DNA of 64,000 bases from Holophagales bacterium (GTDB taxonomy: Bacteria > Acidobacteriota > Thermoanaerobaculia > UBA5066). Position numbers and translations under genes: made by a program. Position 1 is the stretch's first letter; every line of letters begins with the position of its first letter. Under the pieces are notes generated by a model that was not told the DNA's origin, made no database searches, and worked only from the letters and a program-made list of their open reading frames with translations. This document shows positions 51,457-61,900 of the stretch, in pieces. Location of the stretch: NCBI GenBank assembly GCA_016716705.1, contig JADJVF010000021.1:1-64000 (forward strand), read 5' to 3'.

Positions 51457-51831
51457 TCAACGGACCCAGACGGTCGTTCGGAAGGTCCTCTCCGGGGGCG
51501 AGTTCCTGGCGGTGGCGTAGGTGGCGACGAGGTCGGTCACGCCCGGCCGGCGCGCATGGAACGGAATCCTCACGCTCGTCCCGCCCGGCTGCTCCTCGGC
51601 GGGGCCCTTCCGCTCCAGGACCTTCTCGTCGACCTCGACGACGTACCACTTCGCTTTCGAGCCGGGAGTGACGGCCAGGTCGAGGAGGAGCTCGTCGCCC
51701 GTGCGGGCTTCGAGGGTCTTGCCCTGCGAGGCATCGGTCGCGAGCCAGACGCTTCTTCCTTCCCATGGGCACTTGCAGGCGCCGAAGAGGAGCCCGAGGG
51801 AGAGCGCGGAGGTGGCGACGATGCGTCTCAT
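51457..51831 (-). CDS. Small chagasin-like (I42 inhibitor-type) lipoprotein
   Basis: A 124-residue lipoprotein with lipobox LLFGAC near residue 19. The mature part (ARTGDELLLDLAVTPGSKAKW, then IPFHARRPGVTDLVATYATA) has the beta-rich pattern and spacing of chagasin-type cysteine-protease inhibitors, although the typical NPTTGY loop is altered to TPGSKA. The inhibitor role is therefore uncertain. ATG 51831 is 50 bases from the divergent pseudouridine synthase start. Confidence 0.6.
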   Translation of the reverse strand: MRRIVATSALSLGLLFGACKCPWEGRSVWLATDASQGKTLEARTGDELLLDLAVTPGSKAKWYVVEVDEKVLERKGPAEEQPGGTSVRIPFHARRPGVTDLVATYATARNSPPERTFRTTVWVR

Positions 51832-51880
51832 GGCTCGAAGTCTAGGCCGCGGGCCGCCTGCCGCGCTATGGTGGAGGTCC

Positions 51881-52735
51881 GTGACCGCACCTTCCCGCTT
51901 CTCCCGCAGCCACCGCGTCGTCGCCGGTGACCCGCCCGGTGCCGCCGACGTCCTTGCCCGCGTGACCGGGCTCTCCAAGGGCGTCGTGAAGGACGCGATG
52001 CGCAAGGGGGCCGTCCACGTCGGCCGGTCGGGGCGCTCCCCGAACCGCCTCCGGCGCGAGACGGCGACGGTGAGGCCGGGGGACGTTCTCGAGATCCACT
52101 ACGACCCCGAGCTGCTCGCCCTCCGACCGCCAGAGGCGACGCTCGTGAAGGACGCCGTCCGCTGGTCCGCCTGGAGCAAGCCGGCGGGGCTCCTCTCCCA
52201 GGGAACGGAGTTCGGCGACCACGCCTCGCTCCTGCGGCAGGTCGAGAAGCGGCTCGACCGCCCCGTGTTCCTCGTTCACCGCCTCGACCGCGAGGTCGAG
52301 GGGCTCGTCCTCGTGGCCCACGACGCGACCGCGGCCGCGGCGCTCTCGGCCCTCCTGCGCGAAGCGAAGGTCGTGAAGCGCTACCGTGCCGAGGTGATCG
52401 GGAACGTGGAGGCCCGCCACGGGAAGGAAGGGTCGATCGATATTCCTCTCGACGACAAGCCGGCCCGCACGCTTTTCCGGGTCGACGAGTACGACCCCCT
52501 TCGCGACACGACGACGCTCGACGTGACGATCGAGACCGGCCGGCACCACCAGATCCGGCGCCACCTCGACGCAATCGGGCACCCCGTCCTCGGCGACCCG
52601 CGGTACGGCGCCGGAAACAAGAACCGCGAGGGTATTCGCCTCGCGGCCGTGTTTCTCGGGTTCCGGGACCCGTTCACCGGGAAGGACGTCGAGCTGCGCC
52701 TCGGCGAGGCGCAGCCCGAGCCGCAGACAGTCTAG
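51881..52735 (+). CDS. RluA-family RNA pseudouridine synthase
   Basis: A 284-residue enzyme. An S4-like N-terminus (VLARVTGLSKGVVKDAMRKG) precedes the catalytic domain with HRLDREVEGLVLVAHD, where the Asp of HRLDR is the nucleophile, KRYRAEV, and the closing RHHQIRRHLDAIGHPVLGDPRYG. The conserved RHxQIRxH motif is typical of the family, which modifies uridines in rRNA or tRNA; the target cannot be told. GTG 51881 is the best start, with GGAGG three bases upstream. Its TAG shares the four bases CTAG with the TAG of the convergent receptor gene. Confidence 0.9.
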   Translation: MTAPSRFSRSHRVVAGDPPGAADVLARVTGLSKGVVKDAMRKGAVHVGRSGRSPNRLRRETATVRPGDVLEIHYDPELLALRPPEATLVKDAVRWSAWSKPAGLLSQGTEFGDHASLLRQVEKRLDRPVFLVHRLDREVEGLVLVAHDATAAAALSALLREAKVVKRYRAEVIGNVEARHGKEGSIDIPLDDKPARTLFRVDEYDPLRDTTTLDVTIETGRHHQIRRHLDAIGHPVLGDPRYGAGNKNREGIRLAAVFLGFRDPFTGKDVELRLGEAQPEPQTV

Positions 52736-54959
52736 AACGCCCCTGAGAGCGACAGGATCGCGCCGCGCCCCGGAGCCAGAATGTTGTTCTCGTCGGCGGA
52801 GTCGGCGTAGGCCTTGTCAAAGACGTTACGCGCTGAGACCGTGACGGTGAGGAGATCGGAGAACCGGTACCCCGCGGAGAGGTCGAACCGGCCGTAGCCG
52901 GCGACGACGACCTCCGCCGCACCCGGCCTCTCGTCCCGCGCCACAGTGAGCAGCCGCGCCCGCCAGAAGAAGCCGGCGAAGGGCTCGTGGTCGACGATGA
53001 GCTGGGCCGTGGGAGGGGCGATGTCCGTGGCCCACGTGCCGTCGTCGAGGATCCGGCCCTGGGCGAGCGCGCCCACGACGCGTACGACGAGCCGCGGCGC
53101 GACCCTCACGTCGGCCTCGAGCTCGACGCCCTTGATCTCGGCCTCGCCCCGGTTCCGGAACTCGAAGTTGTCGCCCACCCGGTAGCGCTCGATCAGGTCC
53201 TCGATCCGGTAGAGATAGCCCGAGAGGCCGAGGCTGACCGGGCCGGTCCGGCCGCGGACGGAGAGATCCCACTGGTTCGAGGTCTCGGCGACGAGGTCGG
53301 GGTTCCCGATGACGAACCCGCGGCCGGAGACGCCGCGGAAATAGCGGTCGGAGAGCGTCGGGTCGCGGTAACCGCTCGAATACTGTGCGGAGGCCTTCCA
53401 CTCCGGCGCGAACGTCCAGGTGAGCGTCCCGTAGCCCGAGAAGGCGCCGTCCGACGTCGACAGGTCGCCGTAGTAGCCGCCGGTGTTCTGCGTCGAAACG
53501 TGGTCGCCGCGAATCCCCGCGGTCAGCATCAGCCGGTCGCCCGCGAGAGGGATGTCGCCCTCGGCGAAAGCCCCCCAGTCGGTCTTGCTCGCGTCCTCGA
53601 CGGCGACCTCGGTGGTCGTCCCCGTCGGGTTCCCGGCCTTGTCGAAGCTCTCGACGATGTTGAGGGCCTCGAGCCCGGTCCGCCCGTTCACGTCGACGCC
53701 GACCCGGAGCCCCACGGGACCGAGCGGGCGGCGGGCGAGGAGCCTCACCGAGAAGTCGTTCGCGTCGACGTCGGAGATGGAGTTCCGCAGCGTCGTCGTC
53801 GCGTTCGGCACCCTCTGCCGGTTCGTGGCGATGCCGTAGGAGCCGTAGAACGCGCGCAGCTCGAGCGACGAGAAGCCGATGACGTCGGGAACGTCGAGGC
53901 CGAGCGTGAAGCGGGAGGAGTCCTCGTAGGGGTAGAAGGTCCGTGTCGTCGGAAGGTCGGCCTGGGGTTTGCCCATGTCGCGGACCTCGTCGAGCTGAAA
54001 GCCTGCCCAGAGCCGGGCCTTGCCCACCGGCACGAGGCCGTGCACGACGAAGCCGCGGTCACGGACGGAAGAGTTGTCCTGCGTTCCCGCGGGCGACTCG
54101 TAGTCGCTCTGGCTCCGCTGGTAGAGAGCGAGCGAGAAGGCGGCGGGCCCGGCAGGGATGTTGATCCCGGCTCCGCCCGCGGCCTCCGGCGTACCGCCCG
54201 TACCCGCCGCGAGCGTGTACCGGCCGCTCAGCTCGCCGAGCGTCGGCATCGCCGTCTTTGCGTGGATGACGCCGCCGAAGGCGTCGGATCCGTAGGCGAC
54301 GGAGCCCGGTCCGCGGACGATCTCGACGCTCTCGAGGGCGAAGGGGTTCAGGTACGAGGCGGAGGGCCCGACCCTCCTCTCCGCCGTCACGCGGCCGTCG
54401 TCGAGCATCAGGAGCGTCCGCCCGCGCGCGAGGCCGCGGACGACGGGAACGGAGCTCGTGCTCTCGTCGCTCTTCGAGACGCCCGGGAGGGTCTCGACCG
54501 TCTCCGAGAGCCGGTTCGGCTGGCGCTCGTCGAGCTCTCGCTTCGAGATCAGGGAGACCGGGTTGGCGGGGGAGCGAGAAGCGAGGCGGCCGTGCCCGCC
54601 GAGACGAAGACCTCGGTGCTCCGGGCCGCGGGGAGGACGAGGTCGCGGACGGCATCGCCCTGCGCGCGTGTCTCGACGCGGACGATCCCGAGCCACGCCC
54701 CGCTGGGCGCGAAGACGCCGACCTCGAACGGTGCGGCGGGCTCGGCATCGAGCGTCAGCTCGCCTTTCGCATCCGCGGCGACCGAACCGGCGCGGCCCTG
54801 GATCGAAACCCGGGCCGCGGGGACCGGCTTTCCGTTCTCGTCGACGACGCGATATCGCGTCGCCTCGAGCGGGAAGGCGAGCAGGAAGAGGAGTGAAACA
54901 AAAGGAAAGGCACGAAGAAGCCGGGAAATCCCGGCCCCGGGGAGTGGCCGCTGGGGCAT
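52732..54959 (-). CDS. TonB-dependent receptor, frameshifted near the plug
   Basis: About 742 residues. The first part (ATG 54959) has a signal peptide ending FPLEATRYRV, a carboxypeptidase-regulatory-like domain (VVDENGKPVPAARVSIQGR) and TEVFVSAGTAASLLAPP. At a run of five C on the minus strand (54568-54572) the frame changes; adding one C restores APPANPVSLISKRELDE. The plug follows (NRLSETVETLPGVS, VVRGLARGRTLLMLDDGR, VEIVRGPGSVAYGSDAFGGVI), then a barrel ending SGAF with terminal Phe. The plug resembles receptors for iron complexes, heme or cobalamin; the substrate is not clear. It is preceded in the same direction by a small secreted-protein gene. Confidence 0.87.
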
Positions 54960-55089
54960 GCGGTGGTCCTTTCTGGCTCAGGCGGAGGAGCGAGACGGCC
55001 CGGATCGCGGCGCATCGACGGGAGGGAGCCGCGAGGGCTTCTCCGGCAGGCGGCGCGGTGGGATACGGGTCGCGGGAGCGGCCGCCGTC

Positions 55090-55758
55090 TCAGTTCCTGA
55101 GCGGAGTCGTCGCGCCAGGGAAGGAACGCTCTCGAGCGCCGTCTGGCGTCGCGAGCGGCGCGACTGGCGTTCCTTCAGGGAGACCAGAGGCGAGCTCCAG
55201 GGGCGAGGCCGCCGGGACGGGCGGCGACGAGGGCAGGGCCGACGCCTCCTCCGCCGCCGCCGCGTGCGCCGCGGCGACCGGACCTTCCAGGGCGGCCGAC
55301 GGGCCCTCTATGGAACGTCCGGGCGCTTCCGCCCACCACTCCATGAGGGCTCCTGGAACCGGCCGGGTGGTCGCGGCCCGAACGGGAACGCGGCCCGTCG
55401 TCGGAAGTCCGGCGAGGTCGAAACTCGCCGACCTCGCGATGTCGATCTCCCTGTGCTTCCCGCCTCGCTCCTCGTCCCTGCGGCCAGCCCTCACGAGGAA
55501 ACGAGCTCTCCCTGCGAGAGCGGGCAGAACCACGACGGCCCGGGGGTGGCGCCCGCGGAGCTCGTCTGTGAGCCGCACGCGCGGCCCGCCTTCGACCTCG
55601 AGCAGGAGCTCGCTCTCCTCGAAGCCGGGCGGGAGCTGCCAGGAGACCGTGATGCCGGAAGCCGAAGCGTCCATGCCCCGCTCGACGACGATGCCTTCCG
55701 ACGCCGCCTGCGTCGCAGGAAGAAGGATGGCGAGAAGTGCGAGAACCGAGGGGCGCAT
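55090..55758 (-). CDS. Hypothetical secreted protein
   Basis: A 222-residue protein with a short signal peptide (VLALLAILLPATQAASE). Residues 30-100 look like one beta-sandwich domain (ITVSWQLPPGFEESELLLEVE, ending RARFLVRAGRR), possibly fibronectin III-like. The C-terminal half is low-complexity, rich in Ala, Pro, Glu and Ser. I do not recognise a family. It lies 130 bases upstream of the TonB receptor in the same direction and could share its transcript. Confidence 0.65.
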   Translation of the reverse strand: MRPSVLALLAILLPATQAASEGIVVERGMDASASGITVSWQLPPGFEESELLLEVEGGPRVRLTDELRGRHPRAVVVLPALAGRARFLVRAGRRDEERGGKHREIDIARSASFDLAGLPTTGRVPVRAATTRPVPGALMEWWAEAPGRSIEGPSAALEGPVAAAHAAAAEEASALPSSPPVPAASPLELASGLPEGTPVAPLATPDGARERSFPGATTPLRN

Positions 55759-55797
55759 CGGAGAAGAGCGAGGATAGAAGACCGAGGAAGGAAAGTC

Positions 55798-55825
55798 ACC
55801 GTTCCCGGCGTGCGCCGGGGACGGT
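55798..55825 (-). terminator. Intrinsic terminator of the BON-domain gene
   Basis: A 13-bp stem with one G-T pair (55798-55810 with 55813-55825) 15 bases after the BON gene stop, followed on the minus strand by GACTTTCCTTCC. Confidence 0.65.
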
Positions 55826-55840
55826 CCTTCCGCAGGGGTG

Positions 55841-56365
55841 CTACTTCTTGGCGACTTCGAGGAGGTCGACGACTTTCTTGACTCCGGGGACGGACTTCAC
55901 GGCGTCACGGGCGATCTTCAGGCGCGCATCGTCGGGCAGGGTGCCGCGCACGGAGACGGTCCCGCCGACGTTCTCGACCTCGAGGTCCTTCGCGTGCGCG
56001 CCGAGCTCCTTCTTGAGGAGGTTCTCGACGGCCAGCTCGAGCTTGCCGTCGGCGGCCTCGTCCCCGATCTTTCCGCCGGTGAGGGACTTCTCTGCCTTGG
56101 CCTTGACCTGGTTGTCGACGTTCGCCACGCCCGGGACGCTCTTGGCGACCTCCGCTGCGAGTTCCTGCGTGTCGCGGCCCTTGACCTCGCCGACGAGGAC
56201 GACCTTCTTGTCGACGACGGCGACCTTGATCGTCTTTGCGTCGTCGCCCAGCTTGTCGACCAGCTTCTGCTGGACGACCGTGTCGAGAGCGTCGGCCGCG
56301 AGGGCGGGACCGGCGACCAGGGCCGTGGCGAGCGCGAGGAGGACGAGGGAATTCCTGAGTTTCAT
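55841..56365 (-). CDS. Periplasmic BON-domain protein
   Basis: A 174-residue exported protein with signal peptide ending GPALAADA. Two BON modules follow: about residues 28-92 (IKVAVVDKKVVLVGEVKGRDTQ, AAEVAKSVPGVANVDNQV) and 105-172 (LEVENVGGTVSVRGTLPDDA, ARDAVKSVPGVKKVVDLLEV), each with the invariant Gly and the PGV turn. BON proteins bind lipid or help maintain the outer membrane, as OsmY does. AAGGAGG five bases before ATG 56365 fixes the start; a GTG at 56371 is less likely. Its neighbours upstream are also outer-membrane biogenesis genes. Confidence 0.9.
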   Translation of the reverse strand: MKLRNSLVLLALATALVAGPALAADALDTVVQQKLVDKLGDDAKTIKVAVVDKKVVLVGEVKGRDTQELAAEVAKSVPGVANVDNQVKAKAEKSLTGGKIGDEAADGKLELAVENLLKKELGAHAKDLEVENVGGTVSVRGTLPDDARLKIARDAVKSVPGVKKVVDLLEVAKK

Positions 56366-56456
56366 CTGCACCTCCTTCGGGGTCTTTCCCCGAAGTATCC
56401 CCCCGCGGAGGCCGTGAGGGGCTGCCCTGCCATGCCCCCTTCGGGTAGCCGGCAGG

Positions 56457-58973
56457 TCAGAACGCGTGGCCGAGGGCGACGTGGAAGACGGTCCGGCTCT
56501 CGCCCTCGCGCTTGTCGATCAGGTACCCCGCGTCGATGCGGAGCGGCCCGACCGGCGTCTTGAGCCTGAGGCCGGCCCCCGCGGCCCAGCGGAGGTCCGT
56601 GACGTCGATCCGCCCGAGCCAGGCGTTTCCCACGTCGAGGAAGAGCCCTCCCTCGACGGGTCCGAGGAGCGGGGCCCTCAGCTCGACGTTCGCGAGGAGG
56701 TACGACTCGCCCCCGAGGCTCGAGCCGTCGTCCCCCTTCGGGCCCAGCTGCATCTCCTTGAATCCGCGATGAGTGCTCGCCCCGCCGACGTAGAACCTCT
56801 CGCCGACGGGGAGGGTCGTTCCCCCGTGGGCCTGCGCGTAGCCGAAGCGGAGCGCCCCGGCGGCGACGATCGCGCTCCCGAGGCTGCGGAAATACCGGGA
56901 GTCCCCCTCGAGGCGGTCGAAGTCGGCGTCGCCGCCGAGGAACCGGCGGGAGACCTTGTCGCGGACGAGAAAGTAGGTGCCGGTCGTCGTCAGGAACGGG
57001 TCGTCACGCTGGTCGAGGGAGACGCTCGGCGTGAGGGAGCCGATCCGCTCCCTGACGGGAACGAGCTCTTCCTCGACGTCCGGCTGAATGTGGAGCGGCA
57101 GCTGCTCCTCGAGCTTGTAGACGAGCGTGACGATGTGCTTCCGGTCGTACTCCCACGAGAACCCCGCCTGGACGCCCGTCGTCTGCAGGGAGAAGCCGTC
57201 GTAGGTCGTGTCCCAGGTGTACGTCCCCTTCACCGTGCCGAAGAGGCGGGTCCCGAAGAGCGCCGGCTGGCCGATCTCGAGTACGAGGCTCTGCCGCTCT
57301 TTCCCCACGAGGGCCGAGAAGGCGCCGTTCGTGGCGTTCCCGAAGAGGTTCCTCTCGCCGACGGTCCCCGCGAGCTCCAGGCCGCGCTGCGTGTTGATGT
57401 CGAAGCCGTACTCCACGTATCGCGTCGAGCGTTCGACGACGTCCACCAGGACCGACTTCTCGGCCGGGCTCGACCCCGGGACGGGGGCGCTCGTCACGGA
57501 GACCGTGTCGAAGACGCCGAGGCGGGAGAGGTGCGACTGGTGCTCGGCGAGCTGGATGCTGTCGAGCGGCTTGCCGGGGCGCTCGTCGCCGATGGAGAGG
57601 ATCTTCCTCGTGGTCGTCTTGGTGTTCCCGCGGACGGTGACCGCTCCGAGCCGGTAGGCGGTCCCTTCTGCGATCTCGAAGGCGAGCGGGACCCGGCCCT
57701 TCTCGTCCGGCGCGCCGGGACGGGGCGTCACGGTCGCCTCGTCGTAGCCGCGCCGGGAATAGACCTTCCGGATCTCGGCGGCGGCCTCCGCGTCGCGGCT
57801 CGGAACGTACGGCTTTCCCTCCTCCAGCTTCGCGACTCGCCGGAGCTCGCCGGCGCCGATCACGCTGGCGCCAGGAAAGGTCAGGCTCCCGATCGTTCGC
57901 CGCGGGCCCTCGTTCACGCGGAAGACGACCGTCCTCCGGTCCCCGCTCCCCTCCGTCGCCGCCTCGACGGTCGCCTCCGGGAAGCCCGAGCGGGAGTAGA
58001 GGTCGACGAGCGCGAGACGGCTCTCCTCGAGGATCTCCGGACCGGGGTGGGACTTCGAGAGGCCGAAGAGCTGCGGTTCGTGGAGAGGGAGAGCCTTCAT
58101 GAGCTCCTTCCGGAGAATCGAGACCGCCCCCTCGAAGCGGATCGCCTCGACGGCGAGGCGCAGGCCGTGGCTCGCGGTCAGGACGACGGCCTTCTTCTTC
58201 GCGTCCTGCTGTTCGGACGGCGTCACCACCACGTCGACGTAGCCTCGCTCGGCCATCCCCGTCGAGGCGGCCCGGGCGAGGCGGTTGACGACGCCTTCCG
58301 AGAGGGGGACGTTCCGCCGCTTCCACGACGCGGTCACCTCCCTCATGACGGGCCTGTCGATCCCCTTCCCCTCGAGGCTCTCGCGGGGACCCAGCTCCAG
58401 GGTCACCGCGACGGACCGTGCACCGTCCCCCTCCGGAGGTGCCTCAACGACCTGGAACGTCGCGCCCTTCCACCCCAGGCCCCTCAGGCGTCTCTGCTCC
58501 TTCTTCAGTCCCGAGTCGAGGTCCTTCCGGTTGAACCGGGAGAGCTTCGCGTCGAGCTTGAAATAGAGGACCTTGCCGCGCGTGGCGAGGCTGGTGAAGA
58601 ACGGGAGGCCATCGAGGTCGACGTCGAACGTCTCGAGGCGGGGGAGGGGCGTCTCGACGACGTCGAGCGCCACGTGGACGGCGCCCTTCGCGTCGGGCTT
58701 GCCGACCGTGACCGACACCTTCGGCGCCGGCAGTCCGGCCCGTGTGTAGGCCTCTACGACCTGCGCGGGGACGGTGACGGCGGGATCGACGGGAAGGACC
58801 CGCCACGTCTTGAGTTCGATCCGGTCGCGCAGGACGCTCCTGCCGAGCTGCTTGACGCCCCGGAGCTCGATCTTCCGCACCCAGGGAGCCGGCGGAGCCT
58901 CGGCGGCCGCGCCGTGGGCGAGGAGGAGGAGGGCGAAGGCCGCGGCTGCGGCCCGGACGCTAGTCGAGATCAC
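56457..58973 (-). CDS. tamA: Omp85-family outer-membrane assembly protein (TamA-like)
   Basis: An 838-residue protein with a signal peptide ending GAAAEAP (GTG start at 58973). The N-terminal half contains repeated POTRA-like units (for example VVFRVNEGPRRTIGSLTFPG and FEIAEGTAYRLGAVTVRGNT), and the C-terminal 350 residues are a 16-strand-type surface-antigen barrel (GFDINTQRGLELAGTVGERNLFG, DQRDDPFLTTTGTYF, FYVGGASTHRGF) ending in Phe. It overlaps the TamB-like gene by 14 bases, so the pair probably works as the TAM system in barrel insertion or phospholipid transport. BamA is the alternative name but the TamB neighbour favours TamA. Confidence 0.9.
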   Translation of the reverse strand: MISTSVRAAAAAFALLLLAHGAAAEAPPAPWVRKIELRGVKQLGRSVLRDRIELKTWRVLPVDPAVTVPAQVVEAYTRAGLPAPKVSVTVGKPDAKGAVHVALDVVETPLPRLETFDVDLDGLPFFTSLATRGKVLYFKLDAKLSRFNRKDLDSGLKKEQRRLRGLGWKGATFQVVEAPPEGDGARSVAVTLELGPRESLEGKGIDRPVMREVTASWKRRNVPLSEGVVNRLARAASTGMAERGYVDVVVTPSEQQDAKKKAVVLTASHGLRLAVEAIRFEGAVSILRKELMKALPLHEPQLFGLSKSHPGPEILEESRLALVDLYSRSGFPEATVEAATEGSGDRRTVVFRVNEGPRRTIGSLTFPGASVIGAGELRRVAKLEEGKPYVPSRDAEAAAEIRKVYSRRGYDEATVTPRPGAPDEKGRVPLAFEIAEGTAYRLGAVTVRGNTKTTTRKILSIGDERPGKPLDSIQLAEHQSHLSRLGVFDTVSVTSAPVPGSSPAEKSVLVDVVERSTRYVEYGFDINTQRGLELAGTVGERNLFGNATNGAFSALVGKERQSLVLEIGQPALFGTRLFGTVKGTYTWDTTYDGFSLQTTGVQAGFSWEYDRKHIVTLVYKLEEQLPLHIQPDVEEELVPVRERIGSLTPSVSLDQRDDPFLTTTGTYFLVRDKVSRRFLGGDADFDRLEGDSRYFRSLGSAIVAAGALRFGYAQAHGGTTLPVGERFYVGGASTHRGFKEMQLGPKGDDGSSLGGESYLLANVELRAPLLGPVEGGLFLDVGNAWLGRIDVTDLRWAAGAGLRLKTPVGPLRIDAGYLIDKREGESRTVFHVALGHAF

Positions 58974-61900
58974 GCCGGATCCGGAAGCCGCCCGAAAGCG
59001 AGCCGTCCTGGTTCTGCCGGAGGCGCCCGCGGGTGCGGGAGCTGATCCGCCATTTCATCTCGAAGACGTCGGTCGTCTCGCCGCTCTCCCCCTTGTAGTA
59101 GGTAGCGGAGAGCCCGCCGCCCAGGTCCTTCCCGACCGAGAAGAGGAACTCCTCCCCCTCGGGCGTCGTCGGGAGCGGGACGATCTCGAGGTCGGTCCGG
59201 GCGCCGAGCGCGCCGAGAACGGGGGCCGCGGCGCCGCGCATGGCCATCCGGGCCGCCGCGGCGCTCAGCTCGGACGTGCCGCTCCCGCCGGAGCCCCCGA
59301 GGAGGACCGAGACGATGTCGGCCTGGCTCCTCCCCTTCGACGAGGTGAGGAGGAGCTGCGCCTTGGACGCCTTCCCGTCGATCCGGACGGTGATCTCCTC
59401 GTCGTTCTTCGTCGTCGTCGCGACGATGTCGAGGTCCGGGTCGATGGCGAGCGGGTCGGAGAAGTCGAGGCGGCAGCGGGAGAGGTCGAAGCTCGACCCG
59501 AGGAAGTAGAGCTCGCCCCTCGTGGAGGAGATCGAGCCGAGGACGACGGGCTCCCCGACGGTCCCCTTCACTCGGAGGTTCCCGCCGAGCTCCGCGTCGC
59601 CCAGGTTCCCCTCGAGGTGGATCGCGTCCCGGGCGATGACCGCGACGTCGAGCGCGAGGTCCCGCCCGAAGGGGGGAAGGGTGCTCTTCGACGCGGTGGT
59701 CTTTCGCCCGCGCTCCTTGAACGCTTTGAGGAGCTCGCCGGCGTCGAGGCTGGGGTTGTAGACGACGTCTTCGAGCCGGACCTCGCCGGAGATGACGGGC
59801 GCGGGCCACTCCCCCTTCGCCGCGAGGTCGGCGCCCGCCCGTACCTGGACGTCCTTGCCGGCCTCGAGCTCGAGGTCGCGGGCGCGGAGCGTGGCGTCGA
59901 CGCGGCGGAGCTTCCCCTCCGAGAGGCCGGCGCTGCCCGCGAGGGACACCGTTCCGCCGCCGATGCGGGCCGAGATCCCCTCGCTCCGGATCTCGCCCGG
60001 CTCGAAAGTCACCGTCCCGGTGAGCTTCTCGACCGGCGTGGGGAAGTCGGGACCGTCGAGGAGTGCATCCTTCACCTCGACGCTTCCCGTGGCGACGGGC
60101 TTCTCGACCGTCCCGCCGACGTCGAGCTTCGCCAGGAGGCGCCCCGAGGCCCGGTCGAGGACGTCGAAGAACGGGAGGAGGACCGCGAGGTCGAGGGACG
60201 AGGTAAGCGAGAGGCGGCCGCCCCCGGGGCCCTTGAAGGGGAGGCCTCCGGTCGCCTCGAGCTCGAGGCCGGAGCCCGAGAGCCGGAGCGAGCGAATCTC
60301 GACGCGGGAGTGGTCGACGACGAGGCTCATGGGCTCGTCGGCGTGCACGGTCCACTTCGGGTGCGTCGCCTCGAAGGTATCGAGGGTGAGGTCGACCTCG
60401 ACGCCGCCGAGGTCAGCGACCGTGCCGCGCGCTCGCACCCGCCCCGTCGTCGTCGCCGTGACGTCCGCGGGGATCCCGGCGGCGTGGAGAAACGGCGAGA
60501 GGTCGAGCGCATCGAGCGTCGCCGTGGCGTCGAAAGGCCGCGCACCCGCGAGCGAGCCCGTCGCCTTCACTCGGAGCCGGCCTCCGAAAGCATTTCCCTC
60601 GGCGGTGAGGGCGTTCCCCGCGAGAAGAGCATCGACGCGTGCGTCCTGGACGCGGTAGGCGCCCCAGGAGAGTCCCTCGAGCTTGACGGCGGCGGCCACC
60701 TGGCCCTCGTCCGCCGGCTTCAGTGTGGCGTCGAGCCTCGTGAGCGCCCCTCCGAAAGCGACGAGGTCCCGGACCTTCACGGTCCCCGTGAGCCCGGGGC
60801 GTTCGAGATCCCCGGCAATCCGCACGTCCACCGACACGCTTCCACCGAGCGCCGCGGACCCGGGGCCACCGGATGCGGGGTTCGTTCCGACTTCCGTGGA
60901 AGCCGGTTTCGATGCGCTTCTCGATTCGGGTGGGAGAAGCGGCTCGAACGCCGAGAGGTCCGGGACCTCGAGACGGACGAGTGCGTCGAGGGCGCTCCCG
61001 TCGAAGTTTCCGCGACCCGAGAGGGTGCCGAGGCTTCCGTCGTCACCCTCCAGCTCGAGCCCCGCGAGGTCGATCCGTTCTCCTCGAACGGTCGCCTCGC
61101 CTCCCGACGTCGAGATCCGCCGGCCGGCCGCGGCGACGAACGCGTCCCCGAGGCTCAACGTCACCTCGAGCGGGCCGGTGCGGGACCGCTTCGCCGCGAA
61201 GTGGCCCGACACCTCGCCGTGGAAATCGGCAAGATGAGAGGGAAGGACTTCCGCCAGGGGGGAGAGGTCGAATCGCTCGAGCGTGGCCTCGACCTCGAAG
61301 CCTCCGCGGGCGGGCGCAACGGCCTTCGCCGTCAGCCGGCCGTCGGCCGTGCCGAGGCCCGCCTCGACCGTCGCGCCGAGGGCTGCGTGCGCGTCCACGT
61401 CGGGGAGGGGGTGCCCGCGGAAGCGGATGCCGCGGACGCGAAGGTCGATCTCGGGGGACTTCACGCCCGGAAGGGGCAGGCGTCCGTCCGCCTCCATGCC
61501 GGCGGTGACGTCGTACGCGGCGGCCGAGCCGTTGAAGACCGTGAAGGTCGCGCCGTTCGCGTTCGCGTCGAGCTCGACGCAGTCGATGCGTGCGCCGGCG
61601 ACGGTCAGTGCGAGTGCGCGGAGACGGCCGTCCAGGACGGGGCGAGCCACGGGGCCGCCGCCGCTCAGGTGAGCGGTCAGTTGGCCCTTCCCTTCGATTC
61701 CGAGCATTGCGAGCCACGGGCCGACGTTCCCGGATTCGACGTCGACGCGACCTTCGAACGTCTGCTGTCGATGGTCGTACCGGCCGCTCAGCTTGGCGGT
61801 CGTCTCCCGTTCCGACAGCTCCATCGACTCGGCCATGAGGATCCCGCCGGAGAGGCTCAGCCGGGCGCGGGCGTCCGGAGCGAGCGTGCCACGGGCGGCC

